64,000 nucleotides of DNA from Granulicella paludicola (GTDB taxonomy: Bacteria; Acidobacteriota; Terriglobia; Terriglobales; Acidobacteriaceae), in assembly GCF_025685545.1 (NCBI RefSeq), contig NZ_JAGSYC010000021.1, positions 310,001-374,000 of the forward strand, given 5' to 3'. Positions 27,735 through 38,299 of this stretch are shown piece by piece. Position 1 is the stretch's first letter. Every line of letters starts with the position of its first letter. The position numbers and the translations under genes are program-made. The notes beneath the pieces were generated by a model. It saw nothing but the letters and a program-made list of their open reading frames with translations. It had not been told where the DNA came from and did not search any database.

Positions 27735-29384
27735 CTAAACCGCTAAATATTGATGGATGAATGCAATCGCCATGCTGCCTTCGCCCACTCCACTGGAGAC
27801 GCGCTTGATGGACTCCGCGCGCACGTCCCCGGCACAAAACACTCCCGGCAGGCTCGTCTCTAGGGGGAATGCAGGCCGCTCCTGTTCTTTCCAGGTTGTG
27901 ATGTCACGGCCCGTGCAGATATAGCCGCCGCTATCGCGCTGTAGCTCCGCTGGCATCCACGAGGTATTTGCAGTGGCACCGATCATTACGAAGAGCGCGT
28001 CCACATCCTTGGTGATGATGACCTCAGGCTCGCCCGGCGTGCGCTTGCGGAAGGTCACTCGCTCCAGCCTCTCATCGCCCTCGGCACGTATGACTTCGGT
28101 ATAGGGCACTATCTTGATGTTCTTCTGCTTCGCGATCTGATCGATCAGATACTGCGACATCGTCAGCTTCAGGCCCTCGCCGCGAACCAGCACAATAACA
28201 TCGGAGGCATAATGCGAGAAGTACATCGCCGACTGCCCAGCTGAATTGCCTCCCCCTACGATGAAGATCTTCTTGCCCATGATGTTCGCGGTTTCGTCTC
28301 GAGAGGCTCCGTAAAACACGCCCCGTCCACGAAACTGATCGACACCTTCAGCATCCAGCATTCTCCATTCGACACCGGTCGCAATCACCACCACACGCGA
28401 GGTGACACGGTCGCCGCCATCCAGTTCCACACAGTACAGGCCGCTCGGCAGCTTGAACAGCGAATTCACGGTGCGGGTCATCGTGATCTCAGCACCAAAC
28501 CGCTGTGCCTGCTTCAGCGCTTTGTCTGCCAGCTCTTCGCCTGAGACTCCGTTCGGGAAACCAAGGTAATTTTCGATGCGCGAACTCGTGCCTGCCTGAC
28601 CGCCGCAGGCCGATTTCTCAACCACCAACATATTCAGACCTTCGGATGCGCCATAGACGCCTGCGGCCAACCCCGCCGGTCCGGCGCCGATCACCACCAC
28701 GTCATACTGCTCCTGCTTCGGCTTGACGTTGATGCCCAGGGCTTCAGCTACGCTTCGCACACTCGGCGACTCGATGCATCTCTCATGGTCGATCACCACT
28801 GAAGGCCCGTCGATCTCACCGGCCATGCACACCGGAACGCGGTCCGGCTCGCGATCGTAGTCTACCCATTCGTATGCGATACGGTTAGCTGCAAGAAACG
28901 CTCGAATCTCGCGACAGTCTTCGTCGTACTGCTTGCCCACAATCAGCACACGCGCAACGGGTGTCTCACGGGCAAACTGCTGCACGTTACCCAGGCGGTC
29001 CGTCATTGTCTGCAGGATGATCGCGCTGCACTTCTCCGAGGTATGGATCAGTTCGAACAGCTGCTGCGCATCGAAACGCGCCAGCCGGGCGGCGGTCTTC
29101 GCCTTTACCGACGCGAAGGATGGAGCCAGCAAGAGAATCGGAATCTCACCAAAGAAAACACCCGGCTTGTACTCGAGCAGCAGTTGCTGGCGATTCAAGA
29201 TTTCCTTGACGACCTTCATCTCTCCCTCCAGCAGAAGGAAAAAATGCGGCGTCTCGCCCTCACGCACCAACCATTCGCCAGCGGCCAACTTCACGTCGGC
29301 AGCGCGGTCAGCAAACCGCTGCCGGTCGCTCTCTTCCAGACAAGAAAAAATCGCAAAGCTCTCGAGTTCCTGCGCGGTAACCAT
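27735..29384 (-). CDS. Cyclic-nucleotide-binding/thioredoxin-reductase-like flavoprotein
   Basis: A 549-residue fusion. Residues about 5-125 form a cNMP-binding (Crp-type) domain; 143-215 resemble a glutaredoxin-like segment; from 226 on is a thioredoxin reductase fold with FAD site GAGPAG (233-238), NADPH site [11 protein letters not shown] and a C-terminal FAD motif GVFCAGDVR. The CxxC redox pair of true TrxB is absent; only Cys260 precedes GGQAGTSS. So it probably does not reduce thioredoxin by the usual path. The family occurs across soil bacteria as TrxB homologues with a sensor domain. Lone gene, divergent from the TreS fusion gene. Confidence 0.9.
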   Translation of the reverse strand: MVTAQELESFAIFSCLEESDRQRFADRAADVKLAAGEWLVREGETPHFFLLLEGEMKVVKEILNRQQLLLEYKPGVFFGEIPILLLAPSFASVKAKTAARLARFDAQQLFELIHTSEKCSAIILQTMTDRLGNVQQFARETPVARVLIVGKQYDEDCREIRAFLAANRIAYEWVDYDREPDRVPVCMAGEIDGPSVVIDHERCIESPSVRSVAEALGINVKPKQEQYDVVVIGAGPAGLAAGVYGASEGLNMLVVEKSACGGQAGTSSRIENYLGFPNGVSGEELADKALKQAQRFGAEITMTRTVNSLFKLPSGLYCVELDGGDRVTSRVVVIATGVEWRMLDAEGVDQFRGRGVFYGASRDETANIMGKKIFIVGGGNSAGQSAMYFSHYASDVIVLVRGEGLKLTMSQYLIDQIAKQKNIKIVPYTEVIRAEGDERLERVTFRKRTPGEPEVIITKDVDALFVMIGATANTSWMPAELQRDSGGYICTGRDITTWKEQERPAFPLETSLPGVFCAGDVRAESIKRVSSGVGEGSMAIAFIHQYLAV

Positions 29385-29563
29385 ATCTCTATTCTTTCAC
29401 CCTTCTGTATCCTTATCCAAGTCCCCAGCACAGGAGTCGGTTTCTGCAGCGTTCCTGGCAGACAAGTGTCGCTTTCATCGCGTCACATCCATCCACAGCG
29501 AATCTGCATCTCACCAACAGGTTCCGCCGTACCCAACCGGTCGGGAATGAAAGGCGTTCGAGA

Positions 29564-32500
29564 GTGAAGAAGCCCTGCAGTGCTACCGATCCGCTTTGGT
29601 ACAAAGACGCGATCATCTACGAACTGCACGTTCGTGCGTTTGCTGACTCCAACGATGACGGCATTGGCGACTTCCAGGGGCTAATCTCAAAGCTCGATTA
29701 CTTGCAGGATCTCGGCGTCACCTGCCTATGGCTCCTGCCATTCTTCCCTTCGCCCGGCAAAGACGACGGTTATGATATCGCCGACTACAACAGCGTCAAC
29801 CCGCAGTATGGCACGATCGAAGACTTCCAGCAGTTTCTCGACGCGGCTCACGCTCGAAACATGCAAGTCATGATCGAACTTGTTATCAACCATACGAGCG
29901 ATCAGCATCCTTGGTTCCAGAAAGCACGCCACGCCCCCAAGGGCTCTCCAGAGCGCAACATGTATGTCTGGTCCGACACGGACAAGCTGTACGACGGCGT
30001 CCGCATCATCTTCACGGACACGGAGAAGTCGAACTGGACCTGGGATGAGGTGGCTCAACAGTACTACTGGCACCGCTTCTTCGCCCATCAGCCTGACCTA
30101 AACTTCGATAACCCTCAGGTGTTGGACGAAGTGCTAAATGCCATGCGCTTCTGGATGGACATGGGAGTTGATGGTCTGCGCCTCGACGCAATTCCCTACC
30201 TCGTGGAGCGTGATGGCACCAGTTGCGAAAATGTGCCCGAGACTCACGTCATCATCAAGAAGATTCGCGCTGTCATCGATGCCGAGTATGAAAATCGGCT
30301 GGTGCTTGCCGAGGCCAACATGTGGCCCGACGACGTGCGCCCCTATTTCGGTGATGGCGACGAATGTCACATGGCGTTCCATTTTCCTCTGATGCCGCGC
30401 ATTTATATGGCACTGCGCCAAGAAGACCGTCTGCCAATCACAGACATCATGGCGCGTACACCGGACATTCCGCCAAGCTGCCAGTGGGGTTTATTCCTGC
30501 GCAACCATGACGAACTCACGCTTGAGATGGTCACCGACGACGAGCGCGATTATATGAACCTCGCCTACGCGTCTGATAAACGGATGCGCATCAACGTCGG
30601 CATTCGTCGCAGGCTTGCACCGCTTGTAGATAACAACCGTCGCCGCATCGAGTTACTGAACTCGCTGTTACTGTCGTTCCCCGGAACACCCATCATGTAC
30701 TACGGCGATGAGATTGGCATGGGCGACAACATCTATCTTGGCGACCGCAACGGTGTGCGGACCCCCATGCAGTGGAACTCCGATCGCAATGCCGGTTTCA
30801 GTCGCGCCGTACCTGCGATGCTCTACTTCCCTGTCATCATGGACCCCATCTGGGGCTATCAGGCGATTAACGTCGAAGCGCAGGAAAGCGATCCTTCCTC
30901 ACTGCTGCAGTGGACGCGCAACATGATCGCGCTGCGCAAACTTTTCCAGGTCTTCGGTCGAGGCACGCTCGAGTTCCTGCTGCCCGACAATCGCAAAGTC
31001 CTCGCGTACATTCGCGATGCGAAGTTCGAAGATGGCCACGTGGAGACTGTTCTCTGCGTTGCGAATCTCTCGCGTTTTGCGCAGCCCGTCGCGCTTGACC
31101 TTGCAAAGTTTGCAGGTCGACAGCCGATGGAGATGCTCGGCTACGTACCTTTTCCGCCAATTTCGGAATCACCCTATCCTCTCACCCTCGCACCGTACAG
31201 CTTTCTGTGGCTTGAACTGCAACAGCTCGCTCCATCAGCGGTGTCAGACCCGATTACTGGCCTGGTCGAAGACTCCGAAGCAAACCGCAATTTACCACCG
31301 GCGGAGATAGCTCAGCCTGCCCAGAAAAACGAACTTCTATCAGCGGCGTTGCTTCGCGCACTCGAAGACGCGCTGCCCGCATTCCTGCTGAAGCAGCGAT
31401 GGTTTGGCGCCAAGTCTCGCACAATTAAATCTGTCCGCATCGCATCCAGGGCCGACATCGCCGGTGCCGATGCAGTCCTGTCAATCCTCGAGGTGCAGTA
31501 TGAAGAGGGGCTGATTGATCGATATCAGCTGCCTCTAGCAGCCGTCTCTGGAGTCGAAATCCAGAGCGTCGCGACTGAGATCTCCTCGCAGGTCATCCTC
31601 CGGTTTGAAGAGAATGGTACTGAGACCATCGTCTATGACGCCTGCCTCAATCCACGCTTCCGCGCAGCACTCATAAAAGCAACGATAGGTGCAGCTTCGA
31701 GTGACGAGCTTATCGCTAAGATTTCGCAAAACGCCCTTCCTTCCGACTTGCTGAAGGTTGACTCCCGTATAGGTTCAGCCGAGCAGTCCAATACCAGCAT
31801 CATCTTCGGTGATAGAGCGATCCTCAAGCTTTACCGGCGTCTGCAGATCGGTGAAAATCCCGATGTGGAGATCGCGCGCTTCCTCACCAACGTCGCTCGC
31901 TACAGGAACACGCCCGCACATCTGGGCGACATTGCATGGAAGCAAGATAGCTCCACGTCTGCGTTCTTGCAGAAGTTCGCTCCCAACACCGGCGATGGTT
32001 GGGGCTGGATCATGGAGGATCTGGCACGAATCTATGAGCGAGCCGCGTCTCTAAGCGCATCTCCGAACGAAGAGGCACACTTTGCCGACCTTGCAGGCGC
32101 CAACATCGAGGCAGTGCGCCTGATCGGGCGACGCACCGCCGAGATGCATCTCGCCCTTGCGACACCAACGGATGACCCAGCGTTCAAAGCCGAGCCACAT
32201 AGTGCCGGCGACCTTGTTGAGATTCGAACTAGAATCGAGCATCAGCTTTTGACTGCGCTAGATACTCTGCAATCGCGGTTGGCGACCTTTAGCGAGGAAG
32301 ATGCCAGGAACGCAAAAAAAGTACTGGAACTTCGCGGCACACTGAACAATCTGCTTCAATCACTGAAGGGCGATCCGCAGCAATTCGGAGAGAGAATCCG
32401 TATCCACGGCGACTATCATCTTGGTCAACTGCTCCACACTGCAGAGGATTTCCTGATCGTCGATTTTGAAGGAGAGCCCGGTCGATCACTCGCAGAGCGT

Positions 32501-32854
32501 CGCACCAAGCAGTCACCCTTGAAAGATGTCGCGGGCATGTTGCGCAGCTTCAGCTATGCTGCCAACGCCGCGCTTGCGACCTACGAGCAGACTAGCTCTA
32601 AAGAGCAGCCACTTGTGCGCGCATGGTCTGCGGCGTGGGAGTCGGCAGCGACGACCGCCTTCCTCAAGAGCTATCAAAGCGCGGTCAGTTCTCGTCCGGA
32701 ACTCATGCCTCAGTCCATACAAGGAGAATCACTTCTGCGCGCTCTTCTCATTGAAAAGACCACGTACGAGATGATGTACGAGATGAACAACCGGCCTCTG
32801 TGGCTCCATCTTCCGCTGCAGGTACTACTCCAGAATCTGCAAGAGACTGTATAA
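29564..32854 (+). CDS. treS: Trehalose synthase-maltokinase fusion (TreS-Pep2)
   Basis: A 1096-residue bifunctional enzyme. Residues about 8-540 are a GH13 trehalose synthase that interconverts maltose and trehalose; the triad is Asp208 ([10 protein letters not shown]), Glu250 ([11 protein letters not shown]) and Asp316 (NHDELTLEM). Residues about 600-1090 are maltokinase, with [13 protein letters not shown] at its start and the kinase motif [10 protein letters not shown] plus IVDFEGEPG. The fusion channels trehalose to maltose-1-phosphate, the donor for GlgE glucan synthesis. It starts with GTG 29564. The downstream gene is 20 bases away, so an operon is likely. glgE and glgB are not in the window. 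Confidence 0.95.
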   Translation: MKKPCSATDPLWYKDAIIYELHVRAFADSNDDGIGDFQGLISKLDYLQDLGVTCLWLLPFFPSPGKDDGYDIADYNSVNPQYGTIEDFQQFLDAAHARNMQVMIELVINHTSDQHPWFQKARHAPKGSPERNMYVWSDTDKLYDGVRIIFTDTEKSNWTWDEVAQQYYWHRFFAHQPDLNFDNPQVLDEVLNAMRFWMDMGVDGLRLDAIPYLVERDGTSCENVPETHVIIKKIRAVIDAEYENRLVLAEANMWPDDVRPYFGDGDECHMAFHFPLMPRIYMALRQEDRLPITDIMARTPDIPPSCQWGLFLRNHDELTLEMVTDDERDYMNLAYASDKRMRINVGIRRRLAPLVDNNRRRIELLNSLLLSFPGTPIMYYGDEIGMGDNIYLGDRNGVRTPMQWNSDRNAGFSRAVPAMLYFPVIMDPIWGYQAINVEAQESDPSSLLQWTRNMIALRKLFQVFGRGTLEFLLPDNRKVLAYIRDAKFEDGHVETVLCVANLSRFAQPVALDLAKFAGRQPMEMLGYVPFPPISESPYPLTLAPYSFLWLELQQLAPSAVSDPITGLVEDSEANRNLPPAEIAQPAQKNELLSAALLRALEDALPAFLLKQRWFGAKSRTIKSVRIASRADIAGADAVLSILEVQYEEGLIDRYQLPLAAVSGVEIQSVATEISSQVILRFEENGTETIVYDACLNPRFRAALIKATIGAASSDELIAKISQNALPSDLLKVDSRIGSAEQSNTSIIFGDRAILKLYRRLQIGENPDVEIARFLTNVARYRNTPAHLGDIAWKQDSSTSAFLQKFAPNTGDGWGWIMEDLARIYERAASLSASPNEEAHFADLAGANIEAVRLIGRRTAEMHLALATPTDDPAFKAEPHSAGDLVEIRTRIEHQLLTALDTLQSRLATFSEEDARNAKKVLELRGTLNNLLQSLKGDPQQFGERIRIHGDYHLGQLLHTAEDFLIVDFEGEPGRSLAERRTKQSPLKDVAGMLRSFSYAANAALATYEQTSSKEQPLVRAWSAAWESAATTAFLKSYQSAVSSRPELMPQSIQGESLLRALLIEKTTYEMMYEMNNRPLWLHLPLQVLLQNLQETV

Positions 32855-32874
32855 AGCAGTGAACGTCTAATTCT

Positions 32875-34098
32875 ATGGCTACTTCGATCGGCAATGACAT
32901 CTCGAATACGGATCCAGAAGGCGAGCGCGAGCTTTCGCAGGCCGCTCTCTCCAGCGACTTGCTGGTGTGCCTCCCTCCCATGGTGCGAGAGACGCGAGAG
33001 CACGCTACGGCCGCAGTCCTGGCTGCGTTTCCAACGGCTTCCCTGCGGATCGCCGTCACCGAACTCGATACCCTCAGTGCGGACCCTACGCAGTCGCTGC
33101 TGGTTCCTTATGAAGAGGCGCGCAACCAGACAGGCTGGGCGCTCCACGTAACCGACTACCTTGCCGCCGCAACCGTCGCTCGCAAATACGATAAGCAGCA
33201 TGTTCTCTTGCTCGGAAGCGATGCACCTTCTGAGTTGCTGCTGCAATCGTTAGCGCGAGGCCTCACGCAAAGCCACGCTGATGTCGTCATGCCGCGCCTG
33301 CAGACTAGTGCTACCGATGGTCTCGTGAACTCGGCACTGCTCTATCCCATGACACGCGCACTGCTTGGTCAGGACATTCGTTTTCCTCTGCCGCACAACA
33401 TTGGCCTTTCGCGGCGCGCGCTGGAACGTTTGGCGAGCGAGGCACAGCGCGAAGTATCCGCCGGACGGAGCGATTCTCTACTCTGGCCTGTTTCTGTCGC
33501 CACGGCAGCGGGTTACTCCGTCCGTCAGCTGGATTCGAACGAGCATCTACCAGTGCCTGCCGTCACCGACTTCAATCGACTCTTTGCAGAGGTCATCGGC
33601 TCCTTGCTTGCAGACACAGAAGCCCGTGCCATCAACTGGCAGCGCAGCCGCTACGTCGCACCCGCGCACTCCGCGGGTGAACCCTTGGCTACCTCCGCAC
33701 AGGACCCGGATGCCGATGTAGTCTCAATGGTTGAAGGCTTCCGCGTAGCTTATGCGAACCTGCTACCGATCTGGTCACTCGTGCTACCGCCGCAGTCGTT
33801 GCTTGCGCTAAAAAAGCTGGCGCCCGTACCGCCGCAAGCGTTCCTGTTTCCACCAGAGTTGTGGGCGCGCGTCGTCTACGACTTCGCGCTTGCCTTCCAT
33901 CTGCGCACCATCAATCGCAATCACCTTCTCGGCGCGCTCACGCCACTTTACCTCGCGTGGGCCGCATCGCACATTCGATGTGCTGCCGGAGACGCCACTG
34001 AAGCCGAGCGTCTCGTCCACGCGACCGCCGCCGCCTTCGAAGCCGAGAAGCCTTACTTTGTATCGCGCTGGCGCTGGCCAGACAGATTCAACCCGTAG
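32875..34098 (+). CDS. Glycosyltransferase-like protein (possible GT81/GT2 relative)
   Basis: A 407-residue cytosolic protein. The region LLVCLPPMVRETREHATAAVLAAFP is glycosyltransferase-A-like, HVLLLGSDAPSELLL sits where a nucleotide-sugar Asp loop would be, and the C-terminal FPPELWARVVYDFALAFHLR with LTPLYLAWAASH resembles glucosyl- or mannosylglycerate synthase tails as I recall them. A clear DxD motif is not obvious. Its position right after the trehalose gene suggests a compatible-solute or glucan role. The call is tentative. Confidence 0.45.
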   Translation: MATSIGNDISNTDPEGERELSQAALSSDLLVCLPPMVRETREHATAAVLAAFPTASLRIAVTELDTLSADPTQSLLVPYEEARNQTGWALHVTDYLAAATVARKYDKQHVLLLGSDAPSELLLQSLARGLTQSHADVVMPRLQTSATDGLVNSALLYPMTRALLGQDIRFPLPHNIGLSRRALERLASEAQREVSAGRSDSLLWPVSVATAAGYSVRQLDSNEHLPVPAVTDFNRLFAEVIGSLLADTEARAINWQRSRYVAPAHSAGEPLATSAQDPDADVVSMVEGFRVAYANLLPIWSLVLPPQSLLALKKLAPVPPQAFLFPPELWARVVYDFALAFHLRTINRNHLLGALTPLYLAWAASHIRCAAGDATEAERLVHATAAAFEAEKPYFVSRWRWPDRFNP

Positions 34099-34124
34099 CC
34101 AATGCGGACGGAGGTCTAAAGACA

Positions 34125-34871
34125 ATGGGACAACAAGTCGGATTTGCGCTGCAGCAGTCGGTTCATCGCGTTCTCGTCGTACTCGCAAGCTTTCTGCCAG
34201 GGGTCGTAGCTTCACTTCTGGCACTGCTGCTCTTCACCCTGCTCGGCATCGGCCTGGCGTCGCTGCTCAGGCGTCTGTTTACCGCCATGCGTTTTGACGA
34301 ACGTCTCGCGCAACGCGAACAGCGTGATTCCGCTGCGAACATCGCAGACTGGTCACCAAGCCGCTCACCCAGCCTGCTTATCTCCCGTGGCGTTCTGTGG
34401 GTCTGCGTCTTCGTTGGCATAGCGGTCGGCGTCACTGCATTCGACGCGGCGTACGCCTCTTCGTCCGCAATGACCGCCTTCGTGCTGCCCTACCTCACGC
34501 ATATCACGGGCGCCATCCTGCTGTTGCTTGTAGGTACTTTCATGGCGCGCTTCCTGGAGCGGTCCGTGCTCATCGGCGCAGTCAACGCGCAGCTTCACTA
34601 TGCCCGCTTCCTTTCGCTTGGCGTAAAGTGGTTGGTCCTCGTGCTCACGGCAGCGATGGTGCTCGACCATCTGCACATCGGGGGTGCGGTGATCGAACTC
34701 GCCTTCGGCATTCTCTTCGGCGGTATCGTCCTCACGCTCTCGCTCGCCGTCGGCCTCGGCTCGCGCGACTTCGTCAGCCGCTCGCTGGAACGCGGCATCG
34801 AAAAGACTGCCGACCCCGTGGCTACAACGGTGCGCGAAAACGAATCACCCTCGACAGTGCGCCATTTCTGA
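34125..34871 (+). CDS. Conserved-TM-helix membrane protein, mechanosensitive-channel-like
   Basis: A 248-residue protein with four to five membrane segments. The two LASFLPGVVASLLALLLFTL and IELAFGILFGGIVLTLSLAV stretches, ending GLGSRDFVSRSLERG, match the conserved TM helix found in small MscS-related proteins; the beta domain of a full MscS is absent. It lies 26 bases after the glycosyltransferase-like gene, probably in the same operon, which suits an osmotic role (inference). Confidence 0.7.
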   Translation: MGQQVGFALQQSVHRVLVVLASFLPGVVASLLALLLFTLLGIGLASLLRRLFTAMRFDERLAQREQRDSAANIADWSPSRSPSLLISRGVLWVCVFVGIAVGVTAFDAAYASSSAMTAFVLPYLTHITGAILLLLVGTFMARFLERSVLIGAVNAQLHYARFLSLGVKWLVLVLTAAMVLDHLHIGGAVIELAFGILFGGIVLTLSLAVGLGSRDFVSRSLERGIEKTADPVATTVRENESPSTVRHF

Positions 34872-34910
34872 AGCAATTGGAAAAACCGACGGGCTCCAGC
34901 CTGCGCTCGA

Positions 34911-35543
34911 CTAAGGCACTAACCAGTGGTAAAACCCGACCATAGCAGCCGTACCTACCAACGCAACCAGCAGTCCGGCCACTCTGCGCTTGTACACGAA
35001 CCAGATGAGCACCAGGCCCGTCAGCGATACGAATGTCAACAGAATTGCGCTAACGTCGATCAGATGCCCCCAGGGTTCGCCTGCATCCCGTCCCTTATGC
35101 AGATCGTTCATCACGGCGACCAGACCACTCGACACCTCAGTGATGTCGTATTTACCAGTGTCGCGATCGACGAAGATGTCCGCCGTATATCCCGGGGCGC
35201 GCGAAGATATCTGCACCTGCTGATCTTCCACGCGAAAATCACTCACCGCTCCGCGCATATGCTCGCGCGTGCGGAGCATCTCTACCAAACCCAGCCTATC
35301 CACATCGTCCGATGTGGCTCCTTTGAGCAAAGCGGCGTCTGCGACGCCATGATGCAACACCGTCCGCTGCTGACCAGCAAACCATGTGGGATGGTTCAAT
35401 GTTAGCCCTGTGACCGCGAAGAACAGCACCACGGCAAAGCTCACCATTGACAGGTAAACATGCAGCCAGCGCGTCACGATCGCTGTTTGCCTGCGCAGTC
35501 GTACACGCCATGGCACGGCTGCTCTATCGCTTTCTGTAGTCAA
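34911..35543 (-). CDS. PepSY-associated membrane protein
   Basis: A 210-residue protein of the PepSY_TM_like type: a first membrane helix with conserved RWLHVYLSMVSFAVVLFFAVTG, a periplasmic PepSY-like domain (residues 50-150), then two more helices near the C-terminus, with His residues in HVY and LHKG that could ligate heme. Such proteins carry electrons across the membrane to flavoproteins. It overlaps the ApbE-DUF2271 gene upstream by 20 bases, so they are co-translated. Confidence 0.85.
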   Translation of the reverse strand: MTTESDRAAVPWRVRLRRQTAIVTRWLHVYLSMVSFAVVLFFAVTGLTLNHPTWFAGQQRTVLHHGVADAALLKGATSDDVDRLGLVEMLRTREHMRGAVSDFRVEDQQVQISSRAPGYTADIFVDRDTGKYDITEVSSGLVAVMNDLHKGRDAGEPWGHLIDVSAILLTFVSLTGLVLIWFVYKRRVAGLLVALVGTAAMVGFYHWLVP

Positions 35544-37089
35544 GAACGACGCTCCCTAATTCCTGACCGCCAGGCAGCGTCGCTTGATCCGGCTTACCGG
35601 TAAAGCTGATGGCCTTGCGATCGATCTGGTAGCCACCATGCTCACGCGAGGCCTCGATCACAACGCTGTACGTTCCAGCCTTGACTGGCTTGCCCTCATT
35701 GTCCTTACCATCCCACTTCAGGCTGTACTTGCCCGGTGGCCGCGTCGCCGAACTCACTGTGCGCGAGATGTCCGTTCCTTCACTCAGGTTGCGGATCTGG
35801 TCTCCGCGATACCACTGCTTCAACTCTGGCAGCCAGCGAGCGTTCTGCGTCCACAGCGTCAACGTGCGCACCGGAAAGTGGTCGGTATCTTCGATCCATA
35901 CCGCAACGTACGGACGGCGATAGCGAGTATCCTCGATGCGCGACAGATTGATCTCGAGCGAAAGTTCGAACGCCGGGTCCCACACGCCGGAGACCGCCTT
36001 CATCGGCGGCACAAAGGCGGCTGCCTGCAAGCTGGCACGACTTCCGCCAGGCACCTGATAACGCGTCCAGCCTGCGCTGATATAAGCGCGTCCATTCGCA
36101 GCGACGATGAGGTACTCTGCATCGGGCGTCGCCTGCGCGAGCCTACGACTTGCCTCTACCGGCATCACACTTAAAGCCGTCGCCAGCGCGCCGGCCGTCT
36201 CGGCATCGCGTGCGATGACAGTGGACGAAAGAATATGGCTCACCGGCTGCGCCGTGCGCGGATCTATCAAATGTGAATACGCTGGAGCCTTCGCAGCCGC
36301 GCCGTTCGTTACATCGAATCCTCGGCGATACCCACCGCTCGTCGCTACCGCAGCGTTGCTCACCACAACATGGTCCAGCGCCGCATCGTTCTCGGCGTCC
36401 GCCTGCGGGTCAGCAATGGCGACCATCTGGATCATCGCGCCACGTATCACTACATCGCCGCCAACATTCAGCATGACACCGCTCGCGCCTGCTGAAAGAG
36501 CCGCGTCAGCAGCCTTCGCAGCTATGCGGCTCTTGGCAAAGGAAGCCAGCGCCAGCGGCACATCGCTCAACCGCATCGCCGTCCTGTTCGCAGCATCGAG
36601 CGACCAATGCGGCTGCGCGATCGCTTCCACCGTCTCTGCGATCTCGTGACGACTTGGGGTGCGGCCTTCAGCCGTTGCACTCTTCCATAGTCGCGTCGCC
36701 GCCTCCACCGAAGGATCGAGCGCTCCATCTGTACGCTCGCGCCACGCATCAAAGGCAGCCAGCGTCGAGAACAGCTCCTCGGAGACGGGTACCGCTTCCA
36801 GGCGCGTCCGCGACCAGCGCGAGAACTCACTTTGCGACTGCCATGCACTAAGCACTGCGTTCTCGCGATCAAATACAGCCAGCACGGCTGCCTCGGCAGT
36901 CGCCGCCGAGTCAGCATCCGCGCAACGTACGGTCACCTGCAAAGAGGTACCCAGTACCTGCTCATGATGAAAGCTCCATGTGCCTGCATCCTGCGCACCA
37001 GGCGACAACATTGCACCGTGCGCCGATGGCGTCGCAGCCAGCGGCAACACGCTCAGCGCTTGCAGAATCTTCTTCGTTCTCGAATCCAT
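35524..37089 (-). CDS. ApbE-like FMN transferase fused to DUF2271
   Basis: A 521-residue exported fusion. After a signal-like N-terminus (residues 1-26), an ApbE domain covers about 40-345: VMLNVGGDVVIRG is its core motif, and HLIDPRTAQPVSH matches the ApbE HiiDP loop. From about 370 to 520 is DUF2271 (YRRPYVAVWIEDTDHFPVRTL, ending GGQELGSVVLDYRKR). ApbE attaches FMN to Thr of a D[GA]xT motif in periplasmic proteins; DUF2271 relatives are usually separate genes. With the overlapping PepSY gene it likely forms an extracytoplasmic redox module. AAAGGAC precedes ATG 37089. Confidence 0.88.
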   Translation of the reverse strand: MDSRTKKILQALSVLPLAATPSAHGAMLSPGAQDAGTWSFHHEQVLGTSLQVTVRCADADSAATAEAAVLAVFDRENAVLSAWQSQSEFSRWSRTRLEAVPVSEELFSTLAAFDAWRERTDGALDPSVEAATRLWKSATAEGRTPSRHEIAETVEAIAQPHWSLDAANRTAMRLSDVPLALASFAKSRIAAKAADAALSAGASGVMLNVGGDVVIRGAMIQMVAIADPQADAENDAALDHVVVSNAAVATSGGYRRGFDVTNGAAAKAPAYSHLIDPRTAQPVSHILSSTVIARDAETAGALATALSVMPVEASRRLAQATPDAEYLIVAANGRAYISAGWTRYQVPGGSRASLQAAAFVPPMKAVSGVWDPAFELSLEINLSRIEDTRYRRPYVAVWIEDTDHFPVRTLTLWTQNARWLPELKQWYRGDQIRNLSEGTDISRTVSSATRPPGKYSLKWDGKDNEGKPVKAGTYSVVIEASREHGGYQIDRKAISFTGKPDQATLPGGQELGSVVLDYRKR

Positions 37090-37269
37090 CGTCGGTCCTT
37101 TGTGAATCTAGTGAGTGCTTCAGTTTCAAAGTAGCTTCTGCACGGGGCGCAGGTAGAGCGCAAGAGTCCATCCGCATAAGGATATGGAGGGACTCCAATC
37201 CAGGCACAAACGCGACTGCTACAGCGCGGATTTAGCTGCTGGACAAACCCGCAGACGCATCAAACCAAT

Positions 37270-38085
37270 TCAACGCGGCCCGCCGTTGCCCTGCGCCTTG
37301 TAGTACGCCAGCAGCTCCGCTTTATCCAGAAAGCCATCTTGGTTGCTATCGATGGCATCGAACTGCGCACCCATGCGCTCCGGAGCCTCAGCCCGCGCCA
37401 GGCGTCCATCCTTGTTTGTGTCCCACTCATCCATCAGGTGGTTTACGCGCTCTTCAGGCGTCTGCTGCCGCACGCGGATCTCCTCTGTCGTCAACTGTCC
37501 ATCACCATTCGCATCCAGCGTCAACAGCTCCTTGCTCGCGCCCGCAATCTCTGCGACCGAGATCACTCCATCATGGTCCGCATCGAGCGCGTTCAGAAGC
37601 GGGTCCATGCGAAACATCCCACCTGCGCGGCCCCCCGGAGTCGCAGCGCCGTTCGGCATCCCTTGCTTCGCGCTCAAGGCGCTTATCTCCTCGGGGGTGA
37701 CCTTGCCATCGCGGTTCGCATCGGCACGCACAAAGAAGCCCTGCATCCGCTCCGGGAGGTCCGCCGGCACCAGGTACCCTTTGTCCGTCTTGTCGAAGCT
37801 CATCAGCTGCTTCAGCAACTCGTCGGAGGACGCACCAGCATTCTCCGGCCGACTCGAAAGCTCATCGTTCGTCAGCGTGCCGTCACCATTCCTATCCAGC
37901 GTCAGCAAGCTCGCGGAGGCCACCGCAATCTCATTTGCCGACAAGGTTCCGTCGCGGTTCAAATCCAGCGCCTGGAGCACCAGACGCGGCTGCTGGCGCG
38001 GCCCCTGAGCCTGCGCTCCAACCGCGACTCCGAGGTTGAGACAGATCAACGCGGCAACGATACGAGATTCCAAAATCAAAGTCAT
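37270..38085 (-). CDS. Secreted EF-hand protein with eight calcium loops
   Basis: A 271-residue exported protein. After a signal peptide (MTLILESRIVAALICLNLGV) come eight EF-hand loops, for instance DLNRDGTLSANE, DRNGDGTLTNDE, DANRDGKVTPEE, DADHDGVISVAE, DANGDGQLTTEE, DTNKDGRLARAE and DSNQDGFLDKAE; one (DKTDKGYLVPAD) is degenerate. Calmodulin-like pairs suggest strong calcium binding outside the cytosol. It lies 180 bases upstream, in the direction of transcription, of the ApbE-DUF2271 gene on the same strand; a link to that module is possible. Confidence 0.9.
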   Translation of the reverse strand: MTLILESRIVAALICLNLGVAVGAQAQGPRQQPRLVLQALDLNRDGTLSANEIAVASASLLTLDRNGDGTLTNDELSSRPENAGASSDELLKQLMSFDKTDKGYLVPADLPERMQGFFVRADANRDGKVTPEEISALSAKQGMPNGAATPGGRAGGMFRMDPLLNALDADHDGVISVAEIAGASKELLTLDANGDGQLTTEEIRVRQQTPEERVNHLMDEWDTNKDGRLARAEAPERMGAQFDAIDSNQDGFLDKAELLAYYKAQGNGGPR

Positions 38086-38299
38086 CTCCGATATAGGACC
38101 AAACTGGTCGTACTCATAGGTGTAAAAGAAACGCTCTCAGATTGCAACTCCCTGCATCGTCGCAAAGGCTCATCGCAGCGCCTGCAGCTGCATCGCCTGC
38201 GCCAACAGATCATGATCCCACCTTTGGACGGTCTTCGGCATATACCTGCAAGGTCTCCGGCCACCTACCGACCCGACTCTGGATTTAGAATCAATCTCA

